Source: an uncultured Veillonella sp.
GTDB taxonomy: Bacteria; Bacillota; Negativicutes; Veillonellales; Veillonellaceae
NCBI RefSeq assembly: GCF_934190855.1
Contig: NZ_CAKPTN010000091.1
Location: 1-6,605, forward strand
DNA: 6,605 bases
Direction of reading: 5' to 3'
In this document: piece by piece, positions 1 through 5,304 of the stretch
Layout: each line of letters starts with the position of its first letter
Numbering within the stretch: position 1 is the stretch's first letter
The notes under the pieces: generated by a model
What the model saw: the letters and a program-made list of their open reading frames with translations, nothing else
What the model was told of the DNA's origin: nothing
The model's database searches: none
Made by a program: the position numbers and the translations under genes

Positions 1-632
1 ATGAAGAGTTCCAAAGCTTATTCCTCAAGATAGGGCGATTACAGTTTTATTTATTGTCCTTAATCCTCAGTGGATTTATCGTATTTGGACATAGCTTCCT
101 TCATTACTGGGTTGGCGACGGTTTTGATTTGGTATATATCATTACCTTGCTCATCATTGTACCTTTCACAATCGACTTAATTCAGAACGTAGGTCTTGCT
201 ATTATGCAGGCTCGCAATGTGTACCATGTGCGCGCCGTAGTGTATGTCCTCGTTGGCACATTAAACGTAGTGCTTGCGTACTTCTGGATCGATGCGTACG
301 GCATCATCGGTGGTGCGGCGGCTACCGGCCTCTCTATGGTGCTTGGTAATGGTCTCATCATGAATGTGTACTACCAACGGACGATGAAGCTGAACATCAT
401 TCATTTCTGGAAAGAAATTTTCTGGTTGTCCCTCGTTACCATTGTCGTAACAGCAGCGGGCTTATATATTATTCCGTATATTGATTTAAACAAATCCATT
501 TATATTCTGATTATTAGTATGTTAGTATACGCTTTTATGTACTTCGGGCTTCAACGAGTGATTAATTTTAACGCTTATGAGAAGCAGCTAAGTGATTCAG
601 TTTTAGTGAAATTAAGATTGAAGAAAAGGTAA
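1..632 (+). CDS. Wzx/MATE-like polysaccharide flippase, C-terminal part (5' end outside window)
   Basis: This is an integral inner-membrane protein of the oligosaccharide flippase (Wzx, MVF/MATE-like) type, expected to move undecaprenyl-linked repeat units from cytoplasm to periplasm. The frame is open from base 3 to the TAA at 630-632 with no stop, so the gene enters from the left. The TTG at 54 is only an internal leucine codon. About 210 residues are visible, forming roughly six hydrophobic segments (around LLSLILSGFIVFG, VYIITLLIIVPFTIDLI, VVYVLVGTLNVVLAYFWI, GGAAATGLSMVLGNGLIM, FWLSLVTIVVTAAGLYIIP and SIYILIISMLVYAFMYFGL). The tract QNVGLAIMQARN, then an LNVVLAYFWI helix and a YGIIGGAAATG loop, is the usual C-terminal pattern of this family. 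It ends in a basic tail. The next gene, an export protein, starts 16 nt later, so the two are probably cotranscribed. The family call is solid; the sugar substrate cannot be read from the sequence. Confidence 0.85.
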   Translation, partial: EEFQSLFLKIGRLQFYLLSLILSGFIVFGHSFLHYWVGDGFDLVYIITLLIIVPFTIDLIQNVGLAIMQARNVYHVRAVVYVLVGTLNVVLAYFWIDAYGIIGGAAATGLSMVLGNGLIMNVYYQRTMKLNIIHFWKEIFWLSLVTIVVTAAGLYIIPYIDLNKSIYILIISMLVYAFMYFGLQRVINFNAYEKQLSDSVLVKLRLKKR

Positions 633-635
633 TAC

Positions 636-642
636 TAAGGAG
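636..642 (+). promoter_or_regulatory. Ribosome binding site of the export protein gene
   Basis: TAAGGAG lies 6 nt upstream of the ATG at 649, a near-ideal Shine-Dalgarno placement. It fixes the start of the export protein and shows independent translation initiation after the flippase stop. Confidence 0.8.
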
Positions 643-648
643 ATAAAC

Positions 649-1533
649 ATGAACAAACGTAAGTTATTAATGGCATTGGTAGGCGCTTGCTTGGCTTGTA
701 ATGTAGCTATGGCAAATGCAGCTGGTGTTGAGTATATGGGTGGCGTTTCTACTTCTTATAATCAAGAGGTACAAGACGTATCTGTCGTTGATAGCCATAT
801 TAAAGGCAGAGAGGTCGTTACTTTCAAAACAAAACATCCTACAAAGGAACAAAAGTTGACGATTGTCCTAGAAAATGGCGAGTACATTGATCCAAAGGAC
901 AGCGTATTTTCCTTGGCTCGTACAGATATTGGGGCCTACCGTTTATCTAAATACGATAAAATCAATCTTCATATGCTAGGGTATAGCAATGGGGAGCTCG
1001 GCTTTACTGGTGGCGGTGATGCGACAAGTAAATCTGGTATTACCCTCATGATTGGTCCAGATGGTCGTATTAACACACCATATACTGGTGTTATTAAATT
1101 GTCTGGTCTTACATTGGAGGAAGCAACTGCGTTGCTGAACCAAAAATTCTCCAGATATGTACATGATCCAGATCTTACAGTAAACGTGTCTGAATACGGC
1201 GGCCGTCAAGTCTATGTAATGGGTGAAGTACCAAAACCTGGTATCTACCGTTTAGGTGCTGATTACATGAACGTATTTGCTGCCATTTCTAGCGCGCAAG
1301 GCACAGCTAGAAAGGCTCGTCCACGTCATATCCAAGTGGTACGCGTTATCGATGATACTGTATACGTACGCGAAGTAGATATGGAAGCTTTCATCAAGAA
1401 ACAAGATATTAAACAAAACATCGCTCTTGAAGATGGCGATATGATCTACGTACCTAAATCTCACCGTATTATTCCAAGTGATATTGCACCATTTGCATCA
1501 CTTGCTTATACACTTCATAATGTAACTAACTAA
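649..1533 (+). CDS. Wza-like polysaccharide export protein (Poly_export + SLBB)
   Basis: A 294-residue exported protein of the polysaccharide biosynthesis/export family, which forms or feeds the envelope channel for capsule or exopolysaccharide. Residues 1-24 are a signal peptide (basic MNKRK, hydrophobic core, A-N-A before residue 25). C14 also sits in a lipobox-like V-G-A-C, so lipidation as in E. coli Wza is possible. Residues about 27-95 are poorly characterised and may be an AMIN-like beta domain. Residues about 97-183 match Poly_export: YRLSKYDKI, then GPDGRINTPYTGVIKLSGLT, EEA, and an HDPDLTVNV strand. An SLBB domain follows (about 187-240, with YVMGEVPKPGIYRL), closing with EDGDMIYVPK at 261-270. 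A 24-residue tail may be a short amphipathic helix. With a single SLBB it is shorter than E. coli Wza (about 380 residues, recalled). It lies between flippase and nucleotide-sugar genes in one compact operon. The family is clear; assembly into an outer-membrane pore is inferred. Confidence 0.9.
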   Translation: MNKRKLLMALVGACLACNVAMANAAGVEYMGGVSTSYNQEVQDVSVVDSHIKGREVVTFKTKHPTKEQKLTIVLENGEYIDPKDSVFSLARTDIGAYRLSKYDKINLHMLGYSNGELGFTGGGDATSKSGITLMIGPDGRINTPYTGVIKLSGLTLEEATALLNQKFSRYVHDPDLTVNVSEYGGRQVYVMGEVPKPGIYRLGADYMNVFAAISSAQGTARKARPRHIQVVRVIDDTVYVREVDMEAFIKKQDIKQNIALEDGDMIYVPKSHRIIPSDIAPFASLAYTLHNVTN

Positions 1534-1546
1534 TTTTAGTGAAAGC

Positions 1547-1554
1547 GGAGGGAG
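1547..1554 (+). promoter_or_regulatory. Ribosome binding site of the cytidylyltransferase gene
   Basis: The purine run GGAGGGAG ends 9 nt before the ATG at 1564. It supports that ATG as the start and argues against an overlapping frame that opens at 1539. Confidence 0.75.
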
Positions 1555-1563
1555 AGTATTACC

Positions 1564-2283
1564 ATGAATGTAGCTATCATTTTTGCAGGTGGTACGGGAC
1601 AACGCATGAGCTCGTCCGGTATTCCCAAACAATTTTTGCTAGTCAATCAAAAGCCAATTATCGTCCATACATTGGAGCATTTCCAATATGCGCCAAGTAT
1701 CGACAAGATTATTGTAGTGTCCTTAGCGTCAGGGATTCCTCAAGTGGAGTCCTTGGTGGCTAAGTTTGGTCTAACTAAGGTTGTATCTATCATTCCTGGT
1801 GGTAGCACAGGTCAGGAATCTATCTTCCGCGGCTTGGAAGAATGTCGAAGATTATTCGATGATGAGACTGTGGTCCTCTTACATGACGGCGTTAGACCGA
1901 TTATCAATGAAATGATGATTGAAGAGTGCATTTCCTGCGTGCTTCATCATGGTAATGCTATAACCGTAGCACCGTCTACGGAAACTACCTTCGTAAAAGG
2001 GGACGAACCTCATACGGCAGGTAAGATTCTAGATCGATCGCAATGCGTTATCGCTAAAGCGCCGCAGTGCTTCTTCTTAGGCGATATTCATAAGGCTCAT
2101 CTCAAGTCGAACGAAGAGAAACTAGAATTCATCGACTCTGCGTCTATGATGCAGCACTTTGGGCACACTTTGTATCTAGTGGAGGGCTTGCCTGCGAACA
2201 TTAAGATTACAACGCCAATCGACTTCTATACATTTAAAGCCTATTTAGATGTACAAGATAGTATGAATGTAATTGGTTTATAG
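1564..2283 (+). CDS. IspD/TarI-family cytidylyltransferase, probably making a CDP-linked capsule precursor
   Basis: A 239-residue cytoplasmic nucleotidyltransferase that should join CTP to a sugar or polyol phosphate, releasing pyrophosphate. Visible family motifs are the N-terminal CTP loop AGGTGQRM (8-15), PKQF (21-24), the GGSTGQESI segment (79-87), HDGVRP (107-112) with the metal- and CTP-binding Asp/Arg positions, APQCF (166-170) and KITTPIDF (214-221). Length is normal for IspD or TarI. The substrate-side segment reads STETT (138-142) where IspD and TarI usually have a D-T pair, so the acceptor may not be methylerythritol phosphate or ribitol 5-phosphate. It starts 30 nt after the export protein gene and 18 nt before an SDR gene. 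This setting points to polymer precursor synthesis, not isoprenoid synthesis. Known pneumococcal pairs of this kind (Abp1/Abp2, Mnp1/Mnp2, recalled) make CDP-arabinitol and CDP-mannitol. Family is certain; substrate is inferred. Confidence 0.88.
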   Translation: MNVAIIFAGGTGQRMSSSGIPKQFLLVNQKPIIVHTLEHFQYAPSIDKIIVVSLASGIPQVESLVAKFGLTKVVSIIPGGSTGQESIFRGLEECRRLFDDETVVLLHDGVRPIINEMMIEECISCVLHHGNAITVAPSTETTFVKGDEPHTAGKILDRSQCVIAKAPQCFFLGDIHKAHLKSNEEKLEFIDSASMMQHFGHTLYLVEGLPANIKITTPIDFYTFKAYLDVQDSMNVIGL

Positions 2284-2290
2284 TTACTTA

Positions 2291-2294
2291 GAGG
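2291..2294 (+). promoter_or_regulatory. Ribosome binding site of the SDR gene
   Basis: GAGG, within TTAGAGGATAGAT, lies 7 nt before the ATG at 2302. It is weaker than the other sites in this operon but correctly placed, in an 18-nt gap that points to cotranscription. Confidence 0.6.
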
Positions 2295-2301
2295 ATAGAT
2301 A

Positions 2302-3342
2302 ATGAACACAGTACTACAAGATGAGTTGATGCGGACCGTCAATAGCAACAAGGATTTGTTTAATTATTTCAGTGGTAGCACCATGTTAATTACTGGTGCT
2401 ACTGGCTTGATTGGCTCTATGCTCATCAAGTCCATTATGACTGCTAACGATGTATTAAATACAAATATCCGCGTTATCGGTCACGTGCGCAATCTAGAAA
2501 AAGCAGAAACTGTTTTTGAAGGGTTTAAGCGAGATACTTTTACCATTACGAACGTAAAGGTAAAGGATATTGCTGAGCCTATCGACTATATTGTTCATAC
2601 CGCATCACCGACGCAGTCCAAGTTCTTTATCAGTAATCCTGTAGAAACCTTGCATACATCCATCAATCAAACGGTGGAATGCTTGGAGCTTTCAAAAGCA
2701 CAAAACATTAAGAATATGGTCTATTTGTCCTCTATGGAGCAATACGGCATCCAATACGAGGATTACCAAACAATGACCGAAGATGATTTGGGGTATATCA
2801 ATCATCTAGATACGCGCAGTTCCTATTCGGAAGGCAAGCGCGCCTGCGAATGTTACTGTTATGCCTATGCCAAGGAATACGGCGTGAACGTCACCATTGC
2901 TCGTTTGGCACAAACCTTTGGCCCTGGCGTAGCAGGCGAGGACAACCGCGTATCGATTCAGTTCGCTAAAAGCGCGTTACAAAACAAAAATATCGTTTTG
3001 CATACGAAGGGCGAGTCTTTATCGAATTTCTGTTACCTCACCGATGCCTTGACGGGTATTTTAGTATTGCTGAAAGTAGGCGCATCGGGAGAAGCGTACA
3101 ATATTTGCAATGCTAAGGAAACGAGAAGCATTTATGATATTGCAAAACTCGTGGCCGATGAGGTCGTAGGGGGACGCATTTCCGTAGTGATGGATATTCC
3201 TGAAACGAATAACTATGGCTATGCACCAACTGTGAAGTATTATTTAACGGCGGACAAGCTCCAAGCGTTGGGCTGGGCGCCTCAAATCAATATGAAAGAG
3301 GGCTATCAACTGCTCATGGATTACTTAGCGCAAGAGGCATAA
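2302..3342 (+). CDS. Extended-SDR NAD(P)-dependent epimerase/dehydratase/reductase
   Basis: A 346-residue cytoplasmic oxidoreductase of the NAD-dependent epimerase/dehydratase family. The Rossmann glycine motif TGATGLIG (G32, G35, G38) follows an N-terminal extension of about 26 residues. HTASPTQS (99-106) is the usual strand-end segment near the cofactor. SSMEQYG (143-149) supplies the catalytic Ser region, and YSEGK (Y175, K179) is the YxxxK active-site pair. ARLAQTFGPG (200-209) and the YNICN segment (266-270) are typical of the substrate half. It directly follows the cytidylyltransferase, so the simplest inference is that it acts on the CDP-linked product, for example reducing a CDP-ketose to a CDP-alditol. 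A nucleotide-sugar epimerase, 4,6-dehydratase or UDP-glucuronate decarboxylase is also possible. All active-site residues are present, with no sign of truncation. Fold and cofactor class are sure; the specific reaction is not. Confidence 0.88.
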   Translation: MNTVLQDELMRTVNSNKDLFNYFSGSTMLITGATGLIGSMLIKSIMTANDVLNTNIRVIGHVRNLEKAETVFEGFKRDTFTITNVKVKDIAEPIDYIVHTASPTQSKFFISNPVETLHTSINQTVECLELSKAQNIKNMVYLSSMEQYGIQYEDYQTMTEDDLGYINHLDTRSSYSEGKRACECYCYAYAKEYGVNVTIARLAQTFGPGVAGEDNRVSIQFAKSALQNKNIVLHTKGESLSNFCYLTDALTGILVLLKVGASGEAYNICNAKETRSIYDIAKLVADEVVGGRISVVMDIPETNNYGYAPTVKYYLTADKLQALGWAPQINMKEGYQLLMDYLAQEA

Positions 3343-3473
3343 CCCTTTGCTATCTGTGTTATGCTATCTATGTTTTGTAATCTATGAATGTTTGTATATT
3401 GCTGCTATTACTGTTATTTTGAGAAATATAGTATGTTTTAATCTTGTATTATTACACTGAGGAGAGTTATCGG
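3343..3473 (+). promoter_or_regulatory. AT-rich gap before wzi with a possible promoter
   Basis: The 131-nt gap is much longer than the 16-30 nt gaps upstream. No convincing hairpin terminator is visible in it. A candidate extended -10 element, TG-T-TTTAAT, lies at 3434-3442. Its -35 partner (TTATTT, 3414-3419, 17-nt spacer) is poor. A start about 7 nt downstream would leave a leader of some 25 nt containing the GAGGAG site at 3459-3464. The region also holds a 13-nt near-tandem repeat (3348-3374). The Wzi-like gene may therefore be read both from the operon and from its own weak promoter. Confidence 0.3.
3459..3464 (+). promoter_or_regulatory. Ribosome binding site that sets the GTG start of the Wzi-like gene
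   Basis: GAGGAG ends 9 nt before the GTG at 3474. A reading frame opening at the TTG at 3444 would place this site inside the coding sequence and add ten residues (YYYTEESYR and the initiator) ahead of a well-formed signal peptide. The GTG is therefore the real start. Confidence 0.85.
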
Positions 3474-4991
3474 GTGAAACGTATTAAATTATTAGTTACA
3501 AGCGCTATTATGGCGATGGCCATCGCTCCAGTTTATGGCGCACAAATTGTATCACCAAATGTAAATTTAAATTCTACAACTTATGACATGATCGATTCCT
3601 TGCATGCGCAAGGCTATATCGATACATTGCCAACATCCAAGCCTTACAGCCGCTTACAAGTGGCTGAATGGGTACAAGAAGCGAACGGTAAAGTGGATGC
3701 TAGTACACCACAATTCGTTCAATCTATGCTTCAAAATCTTGAAACTGAATATGCCGATGATATCCAAACTTTGGCAACAGGCAAACAAGAGTCCAAAGTA
3801 GTAGTTGATTCTGCTACTGTATCTGTAACATCTACGAATTCTCCAGAGTACAACCAAAACCGTGGTGGTTGGGTTCGTACGGCGAGCACGTACCAACCAT
3901 TAAATAGCAATAACAATGGTTATAAATACAATCGCGGCACTACTGTGAGCGGTGAAGTGAATATCCGCGGTACGGCAGGCAATCATGTGGCGTACGCGAT
4001 TACACCGCGCGCTGATTTATTTGCTGGCGATAACAGTGCACGCCTCGTAAACGGCTACGTGAAAACACACATCGGTGCCGTAGAGGTACAAGCTGGTAAA
4101 GATGAGCTATGGTGGGGCCCTATGCACCAATCATCTCTCAATCTTTCCAACAATATGAATGCTTTAACAGGTGTGAAAGTAACGACGATTAACCCTGTAA
4201 AAGTAGGCGGTACATTCCGCTTCTTGCGTTCCATTAAGCCCACATTCGTATATGCAAAAATGTCTGATGATCGCAACGATGTAAAACATCCAAACTTTGT
4301 AGGTGCCCGTGTTGAAGTGGCTCCTACAAAACGCCTTGTTATTGGTGCGAGCTTGACATCCATTATGGGCGGTGAAGGCCGTCACTTGAGCCTTTCCGAC
4401 TATGGTCGTTTCTTAACTGGTAAAAACGAAGCTAGCCGTTCCAAAGATAAATGGAACAGCATCGCTGGTTACGATATTAAATGGACATTGCCATCCATGG
4501 AAGTATACGGCATGGTATATGGTGAAGACCAAGCTACAGGCCTTGGCTTTATTCCAAGTCCATCTAAAATCGCTTGGACTGCCGGCGTGTACTTGCCAAA
4601 ACTTGGCAACCACGACGACTGGAACCTTCGCTTAGAAGGCGGTAGAACAAGCAACTGGTGGTATGCTCACTGGTCCTACAACGATGGTTATGTACACAAA
4701 GGCAATATCATCGGCGACTACATGGGCAACAGCAGTAATCGCTTATATGCTCGCCTTGGTCACTGGGATAAAAAAGCAAACTTAACAGGCTTTAACGTTG
4801 AGTACTTGCGTTTAAACCGCGAACTTAACACAAATGCAAAAGCCCTTAACGTTTGGGTTGATCATAGCCGTAAATTATCTAACGATTGGTCCTTAGCTGC
4901 GAAAGTAGGCGTATCTAGACTTCACAACATGACTGATAAAAAAGATAAAACTGCATACCTAGTAGGCGTAGACGTAAAACGCACATTCTAA
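3474..4991 (+). CDS. Wzi-family capsule assembly outer-membrane protein
   Basis: A 505-residue exported beta-barrel of the capsule assembly Wzi family, expected in the outer membrane, where it binds and organises surface polysaccharide. The GTG start, read as Met, gives a clean signal peptide: MKRIKLL, a hydrophobic core, and cleavage after Y-G-A at 21-23. Residues about 34-70 form the family's N-terminal helical module (YDMIDSLHAQGYIDTLP, PYSR, VAEW). The barrel follows: GKDELWWGPMHQSSLNLSNN (208-227) is the most characteristic stretch, then HPNFVGARVEVAP (272-284), and later YVHKGNIIGDYMG (406-418). The alternating polar/hydrophobic pattern continues to a terminal ...VDVKRTF, where the last Phe fits the BAM-recognised beta signal. 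It lies 131 nt after the SDR gene and is followed by a strong terminator, so it is the last gene of the locus. The family assignment is firm. Its position in a Gram-positive lineage fits a diderm Firmicute. Confidence 0.88.
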   Translation: MKRIKLLVTSAIMAMAIAPVYGAQIVSPNVNLNSTTYDMIDSLHAQGYIDTLPTSKPYSRLQVAEWVQEANGKVDASTPQFVQSMLQNLETEYADDIQTLATGKQESKVVVDSATVSVTSTNSPEYNQNRGGWVRTASTYQPLNSNNNGYKYNRGTTVSGEVNIRGTAGNHVAYAITPRADLFAGDNSARLVNGYVKTHIGAVEVQAGKDELWWGPMHQSSLNLSNNMNALTGVKVTTINPVKVGGTFRFLRSIKPTFVYAKMSDDRNDVKHPNFVGARVEVAPTKRLVIGASLTSIMGGEGRHLSLSDYGRFLTGKNEASRSKDKWNSIAGYDIKWTLPSMEVYGMVYGEDQATGLGFIPSPSKIAWTAGVYLPKLGNHDDWNLRLEGGRTSNWWYAHWSYNDGYVHKGNIIGDYMGNSSNRLYARLGHWDKKANLTGFNVEYLRLNRELNTNAKALNVWVDHSRKLSNDWSLAAKVGVSRLHNMTDKKDKTAYLVGVDVKRTF

Positions 4992-5097
4992 TGTAGAATA
5001 TAATACTTAATACCTTAATCTAGGAAGATACAAGCGGTATTTAAATCCATAAGATAATATACGATTGTATAAATCTAATAAGATAATACTTAGATAC

Positions 5098-5132
5098 TAA
5101 AAGAGGCTGCTCATGTAGAACAGCCTCTTTTA
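5098..5132. terminator. Strong bidirectional rho-independent terminator
   Basis: TAAAAGAGGCTG (5098-5109) pairs perfectly over 12 bp with CAGCCTCTTTTA (5121-5132), leaving an 11-nt loop. The GC-rich upper stem is flanked by A's on the left and T's on the right, so the hairpin carries a T-tract in either direction. It lies about 107 nt after the Wzi-like stop and should end the capsule operon while insulating the Fic gene downstream. Confidence 0.88.
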
Positions 5133-5133
5133 T

Positions 5134-5167
5134 GTTATGTTCAAAATTTGCTATTTTTGAACATAAC
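5134..5167. repeat. Palindrome copy 1: 13-bp inverted repeat upstream of fic
   Basis: GTTATGTTCAAAA (5134-5146) is the exact reverse complement of TTTTGAACATAAC (5155-5167), with an 8-nt centre. Its core at 5138-5163 has the form TGTTCAAAA-N7-TTTTTGAACA and is repeated in a second copy 51 nt downstream. It begins 1 nt after the terminator hairpin but lacks a GC-rich stem or T-tail of its own. A protein-binding site is more likely than a second terminator. Confidence 0.75.
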
Positions 5168-5188
5168 TACTATAATTTAATTAAATGA

Positions 5189-5214
5189 TGTTCAAAAAAT
5201 GAGATTTTTGAACA
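5189..5214. repeat. Palindrome copy 2: 10-bp inverted repeat upstream of fic
   Basis: TGTTCAAAAA (5189-5198) and TTTTTGAACA (5205-5214) are exact reverse complements around a 6-nt centre. The 26-bp unit matches copy 1 at 22 positions; all differences fall in the 7-nt central part. Copy 2 ends 20 nt before the predicted fic -35 element, a position compatible with transcriptional control. Confidence 0.75.
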
Positions 5215-5234
5215 CTAATATTGGGGAAATTAAT

Positions 5235-5264
5235 TTGGAGTATAAATTATTATATTTTTATACT
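5235..5264 (+). promoter_or_regulatory. Candidate fic promoter with overlapping inverted repeat
   Basis: TTGGAG (5235-5240) and TATACT (5259-5264) could be -35 and -10 elements with an 18-nt spacer. The -10 matches the sigma-A consensus at five of six bases, the -35 at three. AGTATAAA (5239-5246) and TTTATACT (5257-5264) form an 8-bp inverted repeat covering the spacer and -10. The stretch is very AT-rich, so both readings could be chance. Confidence 0.35.
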
Positions 5265-5292
5265 TTACTTATAAGAGTACGTTAGGTTAGAT

Positions 5293-5298
5293 AGGAGG
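5293..5298 (+). promoter_or_regulatory. Ribosome binding site of fic
   Basis: AGGAGG, in a longer TAGGAGGGA, lies 6 nt before the ATG at 5305. This perfect Shine-Dalgarno site selects that ATG over the next in-frame Met codon at residue 6. Confidence 0.85.
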
Positions 5299-5304
5299 GA
5301 TATA

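Larger units (their letters stand above)
4992..5304. other. 313-nt AT-rich intergenic region between the Wzi-like and Fic genes
   Basis: No protein gene is apparent here. In order, it holds an AT-rich 3' untranslated stretch with short direct repeats (ATAAGATAATA at 5049-5059 and 5078-5088; ATAATACTTA at 5000-5009 and 5083-5092), then a strong bidirectional terminator (5098-5132). Two related 26-bp palindromes follow (5138-5163, 5189-5214). A promoter-like stretch overlapped by an 8-bp inverted repeat (5235-5264) and the Fic ribosome binding site complete it. The region separates the capsule operon from an independently controlled gene. Confidence 0.7.

Noticed and set aside
54..632. Complete 192-residue gene starting at the TTG at 54
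   Set aside because: The frame is open back to base 3 with membrane-protein-like sequence, there is no ribosome binding site before 54, and the product would be a flippase lacking its N-terminal half. It is the tail of a gene cut by the window.
1539..1763. Overlapping 74-codon + strand frame
   Set aside because: It lies in a different frame across the start of the cytidylyltransferase, contains no recognisable domain, and has no separate ribosome binding site.
1564..2283. Housekeeping IspD of the MEP isoprenoid pathway
   Set aside because: The capsule operon context, the neighbouring SDR and the altered substrate-side motif favour polymer precursor synthesis, although the families share a fold.
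3444..3473. N-terminal extension of the Wzi-like protein from the TTG at 3444
   Set aside because: It would bury the GAGGAG site and put YYYTEESYR ahead of a normal signal peptide. The GTG at 3474 has ideal spacing.
3654..4654. Several - strand open frames of 61-102 codons antisense to the Wzi-like gene, with similar ones antisense to the export protein gene
   Set aside because: They are antisense shadows of strong coding sequences, with cysteine- and aromatic-rich compositions and no family resemblance.
5134..5214. LexA/DinR (SOS) box
   Set aside because: The half-sites are ordered GTTC...GAAC, about 16 nt apart. The Firmicute SOS box has GAAC-N4-GTTC, so order and spacing are both wrong.
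5134..5214. Short CRISPR array
   Set aside because: There are only two units, each is itself a palindrome, the gap between them is 25 nt of AT-rich sequence, and no cas gene is nearby.
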